From Trichopria drosophilae (lineage: Eukaryota; Arthropoda; Insecta; Hymenoptera; Diapriidae), in assembly GCA_030407085.1 (NCBI GenBank), contig CM059583.1, forward strand, positions 86,780,001 through 86,844,000: DNA of 64,000 nt, written 5' to 3'. Below the pieces are notes generated by a model. That model was not told where the DNA came from and searched no databases. It saw only the letters and a list, made by a program, of their open reading frames with translations. Every line of letters starts with the position of its first letter. The stretch's first letter is position 1. Positions 12,004 to 23,355 of this stretch are shown here, piece by piece. The position numbers were made by a program, and so were the translations under genes.

Positions 12004-12490
12004 AAAATAATTAATATAAATAAAAAATTCTTTTTAAAAACCACGTTTTTATAAATGGACTAAAAAGGATAAAATAATTTTTCCCATCCACACAGGTCAC
12101 TAATACCACGCCGAAATAAATACGCATTAATTTTTCATTTTATGACGAAATAAAATATCTGTAAGGCTTAAAATGGAAAACGTGGGCCCAATAGAGGTAA
12201 CAGAAATTACTAGCATGTCTAAACTAGCGTGTCATATTGTTCATTTAAGCATAAGTTTCTCATTTGTTATTGTTCGTCGAAGAATCATTTCTGTTACCTC
12301 TATTGCGCCCAAGTTTTCCATTTTAAACCTTGCAAATATTTTATTTCGTCATAAAATGAAAAATTATTGCGTATTTTTTTGGGCGTGGTATTAGTGACCT
12401 GTGTGGATGGGAAAAATTATTTTATCCTTTTTAGTCCATTTATAAAAACGTGGTTTTTAAAAAGAATTTTTTGTTTATATTAATTATTTT
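12004..12490. mobile_element. Foldback (long inverted-repeat) MITE
   Basis: Two arms of about 200 bp (12004-12210 and 12285-12490) are inverted copies of each other with few mismatches. The outer ends pair AATTAATATAAATAAAAAATTC with its near reverse complement, and the inner ends pair GAGGTAACAGAAAT with ATTTCTGTTACCTC. The central loop is only about 75 bp. There is no transposase inside. It lies in the presumed castor intron and would give a long stem if transcribed. No target-site duplication could be fixed. Confidence 0.8.
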
Positions 12491-14299
12491 CTGCTTTTTA
12501 GTTTTAATATGTCAAATTTTACAATCGATTTTAAACTATTACATTTATAAACAATCTAAAAAGAGCAGTTTCAAAATGAAAAGAATATGCAAGTGGTTTT
12601 AGATGACAGGCTCCTCTGGTGGCTTACGCCCAGAATTGTTGAGAATCCTGATGAGGTTTTCTCACGCCAGAATTCGTGAACTGTTGCAGCACTTATATAT
12701 GACACTAATTCACTACTGCTCCACTTGCCGTCGTGGATGAGTATATATAGGAAAGAGAATTAATGACGTCAGTGGAGGACTTTTCCCGATTGCGAAAAGA
12801 AAACAAAGGACAAGAGTGACGGAGGAAGGGGGGAAAACGCCGGGCCCCCCGCTAAATGTTAAAGGACAAAACAACGACAGAAAAACGAGTATAATGGAAT
12901 GTATAGATTCAATCAAGAACGGAAAATAAGCGCATTTTTTTTTTGAAACTTATTTTTTATGAATGCATTGTCATCCAATTTTGGGCTATCCTAAAAGTTT
13001 CAAGTCTCTAGCTCATCGGTAAGTTAGTTTAAAATTGATTACAAGATTTGCACCGGTCAAACAGACAGACAGACGGACAAGAATACGAGTTAATAAAAAC
13101 GTGGTAAAAAGCATTTCGTGTAAAACGTAGATGTGTCCTGAATGAGACTGCTATGAAAGCTCCATGCTCCCCAGACATTTGAGACTCGTCTGTTGAATTG
13201 TCTACAATAATTAGCACCAATACTCCCAGATCGTCTTCTCTGGTAATGGTTTAAATGTTTGTCACTATTCTATTCAAGTTATTGCCCACAAAAAATAAAT
13301 GCTTTATACGTTTTAGTTACGATCTCGGCTAGAAGTTTCGTTATAAAACGAAATTTGTTTTTTTACAAACGATAATCATCGTCTTCTCTATACTGACATC
13401 GATTGTGTTAATTTCATAATATTATAACAATGCTTGTAACTTTCTTTGAACTCCATTGATGAGTAAGTGAAAATTACCAATAATACAAACAACTATATGA
13501 ACAGTAAATATCAATATAATGTTATGATATTTTTTTCTCACGCCGGCTCAGCACTGGCTCGTTAGAGCCGAAGAGGTAGAACCAACAGGCTAGAAATCAA
13601 AAGCTGGCACTTATACGTATGGTAAATAAATGAAATATATTCTTAAATCGAATCAATACAATATATCTTGGTGGTCGAGTGGATCAGAAAATATGGTACT
13701 TAATACAGTGTCCGCTTAATCGTAATTCGTTAGATGGACTAGAAATATGGTACTCAATATGTAGATGAAGTACTCTTAGTGAAAAAAGCCACCTCTTCTG
13801 TCCAATATGCATTTGCACCAAACAATTCTTTTCTTGGCTGAAGATTTAGCTACACGTGCCTACTTTTATTTGACCTAGGGCCTTTTTGAAAATTCAATGA
13901 ACATTCGACAAAAATTGATTCTCTGGAGTTTTAAAATCACAGATTACTAGCTTGAAGTCAGTATTCTGAAGCTCAAAATGGCGGACCCAAAATGACTAAA
14001 CAAGAGCCAAAATTCAAACGATTTGAACGAAAATCGGTACCCGGGAGTTGTCTACGTCATTAATTTCGAATCCTGTATCAAAACAACAAATTCAAAATGA
14101 TTTAAACAAAAGAATGAACACAAAAAGAATGGCGGACCAGGATTATGTTAATTTAAGATTAACTGTCGATTTCACCAGTATCTTATACCCTGAAAATTCC
14201 AGAATTTTGCATCCATTTATCGCCGAGATATAGTGAGTTAAAGTCAACACAATTTATGGGATAAATCATTCCTCCGTTCCCATTGTCTTTCGGGACCAT
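12491..14299. other. Non-coding, repeat traces
   Basis: No gene is supported. A short CAGACAGACAGACGGACAAG-type run lies near 13060. Near 13960-14000 the phrase CTCAAAATGGCGGACCCAAAATG relates to the 120-bp repeat family described at 35820-36340. Confidence 0.4.
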
Positions 14300-16185
14300 G
14301 CTTTTCCGGATGAATTCACGCGTATAGTCCAGGCATTCTGTAGTTTTACGTGCCAAACTTGCTACCTGACAAGTGAGATATGGGAAAAATTGGGAAAATT
14401 CCGAGGAATACAATGAACTAAAATTAGACCACGGGGGAGAGGGAGAAGTTTGTCAAAATGGATTCCGAAGTTGATAAAAAACAGTTTTTCGGTTATTGGA
14501 AAAAAAAGTAAATATTGGGTGGAAAAAAGTTTCAAATGAAATAGATAATGCAAAATGTTACAGAAGTGGCCCAATTAGATAAAAAAGATGCAAATTTGGC
14601 GAAGTTGTCGCGAAAGAAACGTTTTTTATGTCAGTTTTTTAAATTATCTCTAGTTTTTAGAAAAAAAGAGATATTGACTCAAAAATTTAAAAAGTATAGT
14701 CATTTAGTAACAGAAAAACATTTTTCTGCTAAAATATTTCATAGTTTTTGCAAAACACGGTTTAAAAAAAAAAGGTGGTTTCGTACCATCCGATATCAAC
14801 AGGTTCTGGCGTACCTACAGAGGTTTTCTGGGGCTTGAATTATTCATAAAGAGTTGCACTATTCAGTGCAATATATGCACACTCTGTTGAACAGTTACAA
14901 AATGGCGGAAAATCGGCTTAAAAATGACCAAAAAAAATTTTAGCCCGAAAAACGACTATAACCTTCTTATGTCAATGCCTATCTTTATGGCATTAGCATC
15001 ACTGAATTGCTGCCATTTTTCTGTAAATTTTTAAAAAATTTCAATTCTTTTCCCAGGACCTTCTGCAGCCGCCATAATTTTTTGTTTCAAAATTTTTTCA
15101 GACGATTTTCAGACCTGGCTCGGACGATTTTCATGCGGCAGTCGGCAGTCTCAAACGATTATGTCATGCATGACTTAATCGTGCAATAAATATGTATTTT
15201 ATTTTTGTTTGCCTTATGCAAATTGTCATTTCCGAAGTATTTTTTGCTGCCGAAAACAGTGGTGGCCTCAAAATTTCTTTATCATGCACAATTTTTTAAA
15301 GAAATGAGGTGAAATATGTCAAATTTTGTTTTTTACCACATGAATCATTTTTTTTCTAGCAGATTTATAAAAACAGTGGATCTATTGGAAAATTTAAATT
15401 AAATACTTCGAAACGATTTTGTATGTCTTTCTGTAATAATTCGTAAAAATAAATATTTTTATACGAAAGATTCATCAAAATTCTGCAGAAACCATGTATT
15501 GTAATAATTTATTATACTAATTTTTTGGAGTTAAAATCATTTATAAAAATAATATATCGCTTGTATTAAATATTATAGAACTGTTTAGATTAAATAATAA
15601 TTTCTACTTTAATTTGTATAAATGATGTTAACTCCAAAAAATTAGTATAATAAATTATTAGCCACCACTGTTTTCGGCAGCAAAAAATACTTCGGAAATG
15701 ACACTTTGCATAAGGCAAACAAAAATAAAATACATATTTATTGCACCATTAAGTCATGCATGACATAATCGTTTGAGACTGCCGAGTGCCGCATGAAAAT
15801 CGTCCGAGCCAGGTCTGAAAATCGTCCGACTCTTGGAGGAATTTCGTGCGGCAGAGTGGGGAGAATGTTTATACTCCGCACGTTCGATTTGGCCACGGAG
15901 TATGCACGATCTTTATGCGCGCCTACCTAGATTTTTCGTCCGGTGGTCTAGTACCTTTATTGCGCGTAGAGGGCGGGACGAAAATCTTACAATACTTGTA
16001 CAGAAAAACTGTTTTTGATCAACTTCGGACGCCATTTTGACAAACTACTCCCTCTCCCCCGTGGTCTAATTTTAGTTCATTGAATTCCTCCGAATTTTTC
16101 CAATTTTTTCTATATCTCACTTGTCAGGTAGCAAGTTTGGCACGTAAACGCTATTTTTTCGACAGAATGCCTGGACTAGTAACGA
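14300..16185. mobile_element. Nested inverted-repeat element
   Basis: Three concentric inverted-repeat pairs occur. The outer pair is about 14325-14500 against 16003-16175 (shared CACTTGTCAGGTAGCAAGTT and the CCCTCTCCCCCGTGGTCTAA string). The middle pair is about 15100-15275 against 15660-15830 (shared GTCATGCATGAC and TACTTCGGAAATGACA). The inner pair is about 15503-15545 against 15617-15660 (shared TTTTTTGGAGTTAA). Between outer and middle pairs the two sides do not match, so the element is either one foldback transposon with diverged shoulders or nested insertions. Short open frames inside have no recognised domain. Confidence 0.7.
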
Positions 16186-16249
16186 ACAAAGGCCTTTTGT
16201 TTCATAAATTATAATGTAACAAAAGTATACCTGATTATAAAAAACTCTT

Positions 16250-16472
16250 CCCTGGTGAAAATTTCCGTGAAATCATATGGTAAATCATATGAGATTTTTA
16301 TAATTTCTTTAATATCTTAGAGGAATCCAGATGATTGTAATTCATTTTCTCATATTATTATTATTTCTTATAATTACATGAGAAATCACATGAAAAGTTT
16401 CCCGGATCGACTGATATTTTAAAAATCTCATATGATTTATCATATGATATTACGAACATTTTCAGTAGGGTT
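16250..16472. mobile_element. Short MITE with 50-bp terminal inverted repeats
   Basis: The left end CCCTGGTGAAAATTTCCGTG and the right end (reverse complement CCCTACTGAAAATGTTCGTA) begin imperfect inverted repeats of about 50 bp that include ATCATATGAGATTTTTA. Total length is about 220 bp with no coding capacity. Confidence 0.7.
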
Positions 16473-17495
16473 ATTATGATTTAAATTTTTAATCAGTATT
16501 TTACATCATGGCCCACGATCTACTTCATATTGAAGTTTTTTAGTGTAGCGCAGCGCCGGAACGATTTCAATGGTTTCTCCCTAAACTGCTTCTTTGCGCG
16601 CTACAAAAATAAAGAGCGGTTTGCATAAAAGCTGTACGTCAGTAGACGGCAGTCACTTAAAGCAGCCACGATCATTATTTGCTGCCCAAAAAATTCACCC
16701 ACTTAATTAGCACAATTTAAAAGTAAATATTTCACTAGGTTTTTACGGGTAGTGTTTAAAATATGCAAGCAGGTTTGGTTAATAGTAGAATGAACCACTA
16801 CGTGTATTGTGTTGTATTTTTCATTAAAAAATTCCGCCTCTTACAACGTGTCGGAGAAAATTCATCAAGATAGATCGATCAATCCTTTCGAGAAAGATTA
16901 TGTACTGTTACCCGCTGAACACATGTTACTTATTTTAATTAGGATCTGATGATATTGAGACTAACTCGTCAAATAATTAACCAGAATTATCAAAGTGCAA
17001 TCTTCACGAAAAAATAAATTATCCGAAAATATTTTAATTATTTTTCTTAGGAGCTCGGGATTGAAATCAGGGCTGCGAAATGAAAACAGCATACATTCAT
17101 CTTCATATTAAACATTTATTATTAACTAAATTAAGAAAGAAATGTACATGAAATACTACTATAATTACGTCTCACGCAGTAGTCTTATATTTCAGTTTTC
17201 ACAATATTCCGAATTATGTTAAATGGAAATTATCGTATTTGATAATTTCCAAATTAATCGAACAAAAAGCGATTCGAAATCCCGAATTTATTCGCTGAAT
17301 TAGCACTCTTAATTAGATATGATGAAATGATCGCAGTCAAATCGCGACCTACAGTCCTACCTGCCTACAGTGTAATTGTACACTTTCACCCTTGAACAGG
17401 GATCAGTGCCAATTCTAATTAATAAAATTAGTTAATTTTATTTGTTAGTAATTAATCCCAATGCAGTCTCAGCGACTATCACGGATTAATTAATA
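16473..17495. other. Non-coding, nothing recognised
   Basis: AT-rich sequence with no supported feature. Confidence 0.4.
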
Positions 17496-17497
17496 AT

Positions 17498-18308
17498 TTG
17501 GAAAATCTCCGTCAATCGTTTCTAAGCGAGTTCGATTCGGGAGATTGTTGGGATCGAAGATTTCTGGTCAATCGCTTAGCGAGATCGGCGAGAATCGTCT
17601 GGCGATTCCTTCCGTTGTCTCCACCAGGTAACCTCGGTTCGTGGAACGGGGGAACTTACCCCCAGCAAGACTCGGTCACGTGCGTGCAAGTGCCATCGCC
17701 AGCATCTCTTAAAATTTCGTACAGCAAGAGATCGACTCAGCGGGGTCGTCTTTGCCTCCTTCCGCGCCTGAAATCGCGAATACCTAGGTGGCGGTTCCCG
17801 CACTCCGCCTCGCACAAGGTTCGGAAATATGGGGGCAAAGAACATGCGGGACACAATTTATTTAAATGTCAAAATAAATTTCAGTTTTATTGCCAACAAA
17901 CAAAGGATATAGGGGCTCACGGCCCAACACAATGTACAATTCTTGGCTCACGCGCGACTTACATATACGTCGCGGTCGGCTCGCCCCCTCCCTTTCTCGC
18001 TCGTTCTCCTTCGTCTTCGTCCTCCGGCAATCCCGGACACGCAAGGACGACGTCCTCGACCCCGAAAATGTCGGGCTCGCTCAGACGACGTTCCTCGTTC
18101 CCGAAAACATCTGGACACGGTATACCTCCTCGCCCGATTCTTTTTGATTCTTAGCGGAATCGCGCGCGCTCAGTACTCGCTGAGGGTCTGGACTCGACTG
18201 ACTTTCGACTCGATCGGCGGCGCTCGGGCTGGTTCGGGGCCGTTCCTACAACACGATGCCGTCACGAAAACGAATTTAACAGGTCCGCCGGTGTAACGTC
18301 CCGTTACA
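17498..18308 (-). mobile_element. GC-rich insert, possible solo LTR (minus strand)
   Basis: This tract is much richer in G+C than its flanks and begins sharply on the minus strand with TGTAACGGGACGTTACA (18308 downward), a typical LTR start. It carries a minus-strand AATAAA near 17890. At the 18308 edge it interrupts a copy of the 185-bp repeat family found at 19880-20663, which supports insertion. The 3' limit is uncertain and may lie near 17860. No second LTR or internal pol is adjacent. Open frames across it on both strands are long but unlike any known protein and are best explained by low stop density. Confidence 0.4.
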
Positions 18309-18485
18309 AAGTATATGTCTAATTTTCCTTAAAAATTTCGACAATTGATAAAAATGATAATAAAATTAAAATTTCAAAAACCTGACTATCCAGAGTCTCC
18401 GGAATTATCTTGAAAGTAATGACGATTGACAAAATTCTAGCTTAAAAATCTAAACCAGTCTCCAAAATCTTGCAACGTGCAGGTA
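18309..18485 (-). repeat. 185-bp repeat family, inverted copy
   Basis: The reverse complement contains AGCTAGAATTTTGT, CGTCATTACTTTCAAGAT and TTATTATCATTTTTATCAATT, the same order as in the 20.4-20.66 kb copies. Confidence 0.65.
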
Positions 18486-19344
18486 AGGTAAAATAATCGG
18501 ACTCGAGAAACTGATTTGCATATCGAAATAAGTTCTTTATTATTCTGTTTTTTAAAGAGACCAGAATTTGCGAGTCGGTAGAGCGCGCGTAATTTGATAG
18601 CGTATCCAATTTCTGTACTGTTTTTTTGGAAGCAACTCCACCTGTGAGGATAAAAAATCATCAATTCAATTATTTGGACCTGCCTACCCGCACTTGACAG
18701 GGATACCCGGTACGCTGACCAAAATACCACTGCAAGTTTACATGCTGGATGCACACTCTTACCCTGCCACAGATACTTGAGTAGCCTAGGAATCGGACCG
18801 AGCGAAGTCGATCCATGGACTGTACGGGACGATCTGGCGACGACTGTCGTGATTTCGGAAATTTCCCCCAAAGGACCCCGCACAAACCTTATGGAAATTG
18901 GCTTTCGGTGGATTCTCTTCAAACTGCGGGAAAATGTTGTTCATACCAAGCTGCTCAAAAGTTCTCATGGCCATAACTTCCGTTAAAGCAGGGTTTTGGC
19001 TCTATGGGCACTTAAAGGTTGGTAATTTGCGATGAAACGAATCCTTACAGTATACAAATTAGACATATTTCCTCACCAGCGATTAAAATAGTATTGAAAA
19101 ATGATACTCGGAGGTGTTCGGGGTCTCTGATTACGAATCTGAGCTCAAAATGTGAAAATTCAAAATGGCGGAACCGACAAGGGGGGCCAAAAATAAGAAA
19201 AATTAGTTATTTAATGAAAAAGGTTGACCAATATTTTTCGGGAACCTTTTCGGGACTAAGAGAGTACAGGCTCTTTCGTTTCATGTTCCCCGATTCCCCA
19301 AAATACTTTATTCAGTGCCCTGATCAGACTCGAACTACTTGTTT
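18486..19344. other. Non-coding, one 120-bp family trace
   Basis: Contains overlapping open frames on both strands (18437-18986) without recognisable domains. Near 19110-19175 the phrase GGGGTCTCTGATTACGAATCTGAGCTC followed by a GGCGGAACC string is a diverged unit of the 120-bp family. Confidence 0.4.
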
Positions 19345-19865
19345 TTAGGTGACCCTAATCTCGTATACACAACCTTCGTGAAGAAATACAGTGTACTTTT
19401 GCGAGTTTTTAGCTTGCGGTATTTGCCAGAAACTACTAGTCATATCTAGGCTAGACATATATCTGGCACCCATACATTTCTGAAAGACCTCCTCAGGATT
19501 AGGAGGTGTATCATAGTCGCTCATTAAATTCCCATTTAAAGCTCTTGCGTCTAAGCATAATCTTACTGACCTATCCTTTTTTACTACCGTGATCATAGGC
19601 TTAATGTACGGATTCGTAGAAGGAATTTTGTTGATCTGCGTTGACCTTTTTGCAAGCGTAAGGAATTGTGTACGAATTATAAGAAAATGGTTCATCGTCT
19701 TTTAATTTAAGTTCATGCTCATAGATATTCGTCCGGCTGGGATGTTTTTCGAAAATATCTTGACAATTTGACAATAAGATCATCAATTTATCCTTTTCTT
19801 CATTATTCAGAAGTGTACAATTTTCTACCTTTTTTTTTTAATTTCCTCTTGTGTAATTCGTAGAT
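19345..19865 (-). pseudogene. Ty3/gypsy reverse transcriptase fragment
   Basis: The minus-strand frames give the N-terminal third of a Ty3/gypsy RT. An upstream linker (Phe-Glu-Lys-His-Pro-Ser...Glu-His-Glu-Leu-Lys-Leu) is followed by Val-Val-Lys-Lys-Asp-Arg-Ser-Val-Arg-Leu-Cys-Leu-Asp-Ala-Arg-Ala-Leu-Asn (RT motif 2) and Ser-Ser-Leu-Asp-Met-Thr-Ser-Ser-Phe-Trp-Gln-Ile (motif A with the first catalytic Asp). The fragment stops at 19345, before the YxDD motif. At least two frameshifts (near 19600-19690 and 19840, in A/T runs) break it. It is a fossil with no neighbouring LTR. Confidence 0.85.
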
Positions 19866-19879
19866 AATTTTCTAGAAGG

Positions 19880-20663
19880 CTAGCTTGTCAAGGTTTTAAA
19901 CATTTTCGTTTCATTATGAATGTTATCAATTGAAGGAATATTTATGCAAAATTAGCCAGAAGAGTAGTTTCTCGTGCCTGACAATGGCTCCCTCGACGAT
20001 GCTAATCGAAACGGCGGCTCCTGCAAGCCCTTTCTGGACGTCTACGGAATCTACCCGCTCGTATTCGTTCCAACACAAAAGATGATTATTCCCTTACTTA
20101 CAAATGAGAATCGGCCGGACTCGTACTTAAGATGTCTCGGCACTGACGTCCGAGATCAGACTGAAGTCTGGACGTCTCGTTATCGCGCTCAGCGACCGTC
20201 GCGCCTAGTCGTCTTGTGGGCCTTTTATAAAGCTCGTCGCTTCTTACCGACCACTCCGTCGGTATATTACCGTCCACTCAGTCGGTATATTAGTGGAATT
20301 TTTATGCAAAATTAGGCATCTACTTTTTGAGAAAAAAGTATCAATGTATTTTAGAGACTGGTTCAGATTTTTAATCTAGAATTTTTTAATCGTCGATAGT
20401 TTGAAGAAATCTTAACAGACGCTGGTTTGTCAGGGTTTTGAAATTTTCGTTTTATTATCATTGTTAACAATTGTAGGAATTTTTATGCAAAATTAGGCAG
20501 ATACATTTTGAAAGAAAAGTATTAATGTATTTTAAAGGCGGGTTAAAACTTTGAAGCTAGAATTTTGTGAATCGTCATTACTTTCAAGATATTTTAGGAG
20601 GCGCTGGCTAGTCAGGTTTTAGAAATTTTCGTTTTATTATCATTTTTATCAATTATAGGAATT
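19880..20663 (+). repeat. 185-bp repeat family, tandem and interrupted
   Basis: Units begin with a GCTGGxTxGTCAGG string and continue with a TTTCGTTTTATTATCATTG run, ATCAATTGTAGGAATTTTTATG and CAAAATTAG. Copies start near 19885, 20418 and 20603, with a period of about 185 bp. Between about 19960 and 20290 a GC-rich 330-bp insert (carrying a 113-codon frame of unknown origin) interrupts a unit, because TTTATGCAAAATTAG appears on both sides. A related copy lies at 36600-36715. Confidence 0.7.
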
Positions 20664-20862
20664 TTTCGCTGATTACGAATCTGATCTCAGTTTTTGAAAA
20701 TTCAAAATGGCGTATCCAAGATGGCCGACGGAAAGGTAAAAAATTATTTGATCTACATGAAAGTGGGTACTCGGGGTTTTTTTGAGTCGCTGACTACGAA
20801 TCTGATCTCAGATTTTAAAAATTCAAAATATAGGGACCAAATGGCGGACTAACCCTTTTTTT
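20664..20862 (+). repeat. 120-bp repeat family, about 1.5 units
   Basis: Two copies of CGAATCTGATCTCAG lead into a TTCAAAATGGCG-type phrase, spaced about 120 bp. This is the same family as the array at 35820-36340, in the opposite orientation. Confidence 0.75.
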
Positions 20863-21109
20863 ACCCTTTCGCAGTGTCGGACTAAAATCAGAAAGTGGAC
20901 TCATAGTGCGGAATGGGATCCAGGCAACGAAATGTAATGGCTAAACGTACACGACTGTTTTCGGGGTCACTGATTATGAATCTGATGTCCGATTTTTGAA
21001 ATTTAAAATGGCGAATCCATTATGACAGCCGAAAATGCGAATTTTAACTCTTTCGCGTTGGAATTAGCCATGTCTTCTATAAAAGACATCGACAGTGAAG
21101 GGGTTAACT
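20863..21109. mobile_element. piggyBac-type MITE (short)
   Basis: The left end CCCTTTCGCAGTGTCGGAC and the right end (reverse complement CCCCTTCACTGTCGATGTC) form terminal inverted repeats. The right side is flanked by TTAA and the left by a TTTA/TTAC remnant. Length is about 240 bp. It includes a diverged unit of the 120-bp family. Non-autonomous. Confidence 0.5.
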
Positions 21110-21211
21110 AGTTGGTATTTGCTTTAAATTCATTAATAAAAGAGAAATTAAATGGAAAACACGGTTCTTTTCTTAATAACAAATCTCATTTATATTTATT
21201 TACTTTTAAAT

Positions 21212-21661
21212 TCATTCGTCAAAAGAAATATCATTGTTATTATCTATTATCAATTCCAGAGCCTCTGAAGGCAGATCCATTATCTTGCGCCATATGATTT
21301 CGCCGGATAAACTGACTTTCAGGTCTGCATATTGTCCATCTTTGAAAAACGTCTTCGTTGGTTGCTTTTCTTCATGTTTTTCGTGAATGCCTGTCTTGAA
21401 AAATCGTACAAATTTTGTGGCTGACTTCAAGCATTTCCTCAGACAGGCATCCCAAAGGAAGGTAGCCAGATTCTGCCACGAATGGTCCGTGTATCAGTAT
21501 CTTATGTACACTTGGAGACATGTAGTACCATCCATACAATTGCATATATAAATTGACGGTCTCTGTACAATAATTTTTAAAGGCTGCAACATTTATTTCT
21601 TTACCACTGGCCATAGTGATTAACACAGTCCCTAATCTCTTAATCAATTTCTCGTCGATTC
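21212..21661 (-). pseudogene. Transib/RAG1-like transposase, 3'-most exon
   Basis: The exon starts at 21661 after a TTTTTTAATGTCAG acceptor and joins exon 22191-22372 in phase 1. It encodes the C-terminal catalytic region of a Transib-type transposase. Visible segments are Tyr-Met-Ser-Pro-Ser-Val-His-Lys-Ile-Leu-Ile-His-Gly, then Leu-Gly-Cys-Leu-Ser-Glu-Glu-Met-Leu-Glu, then an Arg-His-Ser-Arg-Lys segment. The Ser-Glu-Glu block corresponds to the RAG1 Ala-Ser-Glu-Gly-Asn-Glu segment that holds the third acidic catalytic residue. Near 21375-21430 the frame shifts, and the remaining C-terminal sequence is spread over two more frames. The Transib assignment rests on motif order known from the family, not on a search. 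Confidence 0.65.
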
Positions 21662-22190
21662 CTGACATTAAAAAAAAATATATTTATTAAACCATATTTC
21701 ATTACCCTGTTTGTGTGTCGATAGGGTAAGTCGAGGAGATATGGATCCCTAGGCGAGATGGATAACTTATATTTGCTAGTTAGTAGGTTCCAATTCACAG
21801 TCAAAATCTTCCAAATTTTATCATTACCACGTTTATTTAAAAAAGTACAGGACATTCAGTTTTTCATGCGTCAAAAACAACTCACAAGAGAATCTCTTCT
21901 CAACTTACCCTTTTTTATAATTCTTATGATTCAGGAGAACTGATAACTGGATATTACTATTGAAAATGTTGAATTTTTACTGAATGCATATCATAAATAA
22001 TTTTTTTTTTAAAGTAGAGAGATACACAATTTAAAGGATACTATGATTACATTTGATACCATGCATTCATTTTTTAATGTGAAAACATTTTTAAGTATTG
22101 TCGTTAAGCCATGCGTACAATTACTTTTCTGTTAAACATCTTAAATAGGACTTATTATCAATACTCCTTTCATTAGCAATACAAACTCAC
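21662..22190 (-). other. Intron between Transib-like exons
   Basis: About 530 bp, AT-rich, with GTGAGT at the 5' (22190) side and CAG at the 3' (21662) side on the minus strand. No insert was recognised. Confidence 0.55.
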
Positions 22191-22372
22191 CAGTAATTTC
22201 TGAAGTTAGGGAAATATTTTCAAAAAATCGACGTGCGATATTACCATCGTTACTAGAGCCAAAACTTGGTTTCGGAAAATCCACGCGTAGTCCCATAATC
22301 TTAAAGAAATTATCTTGAATCCCTTTTTTTCCGCGCATTCATTATAGCTTTGGTGCCATCTTTTTTATTCAC
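22191..22372 (-). pseudogene. Transib/RAG1-like transposase, internal exon
   Basis: The acceptor TTAAAAG|GTG (exon start 22372) and donor ACTG|GTGAGT (exon end 22191) bracket a frame containing Gly-Leu-Arg-Val-Asp-Phe-Pro-Lys, Gly-Ser-Ser-Asn-Asp-Gly-Asn-Ile-Ala-Arg-Arg-Phe-Phe and Ser-Glu-Ile-Thr-Gly. This matches the segment before the last catalytic block in Transib and resembles the Asn-Gly-Asn-Phe-Ala-Arg-Lys stretch of RAG1. A single-base indel in a run of seven A's near 22322-22330 shifts the frame. The 5' side is in phase 0 with the donor at 31413. Confidence 0.65.
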
Positions 22373-22599
22373 CTTTTAAGGACAATTGAAATGTTAATTA
22401 TTTGTTTTTCTTCCACGGAAAAGCCATATAACCCATTTGAACTCATTATCATCCACATGGATCTTTTTTCTGTTCATTCTCCTTACATTGTTGTAATGTT
22501 AATATTTTATGGATACTTCTAATATAATTTCTTATGAAAAACGTTAGGCTTTTTCACGCTTACGTAAAAATTTAGAAAATTAGATCTATTAACTAGTTA

Positions 22600-23340
22600 T
22601 TTGCATTGTTTGATCACTCTGCCAAATCAGACGTAGGTTTTGTCGCTCTACTATATTTTACCTTCTGTACTCTTTTGAAAGTGATATCAGTATATATCTC
22701 CGGCAATATTTGCTACTGCCTCTTCTTTGGATTATCTGTGAATCAACAAATTTGTATAAAGTTGCCGAGGAGCTGCAAGAATTACAATAATCAAGAGAAT
22801 ATACGTGAAAATCTCACTGTGCAATTCAGCCGTTACCCTATTACATCTGGGTTGGAGAAAAGTAACTTTATACTTCAAATTGGAGCCAAAACTATTTCGA
22901 CGTCTTTGGAATTAAGAAAAAAAATGTATTCGTCGTCATAAGTTTTTAAAGGATTTTATTGTGTAGTGTTTCTTTTAATTAGTGTTGTCAGTTTGTGCAA
23001 TTAAGTGCGTCATTGTATGCTTCGACAAATACGTATGTGTTAGTAGCTATCGGTGTATTGTTGTTGTGCTTTTAAATTTTGAATTCTGTCTTGCATAGTA
23101 TTCAAATACGGCACACATGTGTGGATCTTTATTACGAGCTTCACGTTCATATCCCCACTATAATACTCTAGCTTATAAAGGGGATTAGTACAATTTACTT
23201 GTCAATTGCGGCAACATCTGTCTGCACTATTTTGCATAGTATTTCCAAACTGCGTTTACTGAGCCTTTTCACGACTGTTAAGGTGTACGAGTTTGATTAC
23301 TCATGCAATTTCGTAGTCTTCCGTAATTCCAGAATTTTGT
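22600..23340 (+). other. Upstream of CR1-like LINE, possible 5' region
   Basis: A 111-codon frame (22606-22941) of unknown origin is followed by non-coding sequence. It may be the 5' UTR of the LINE that follows, but no boundary repeat shows this. Confidence 0.25.
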
Positions 23341-23355
23341 ATATTTTATCTCCAA

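Noticed and set aside
17498..18154. 218-codon plus-strand frame as a host gene
   Set aside because: No domain, low-complexity Ser/Arg/Pro composition, overlapping frames on both strands, and signs that the tract is an LTR-like insert.
18437..18922. 161-codon minus-strand frame
   Set aside because: It partly overlaps a known repeat unit and has no recognisable domain or splice context.
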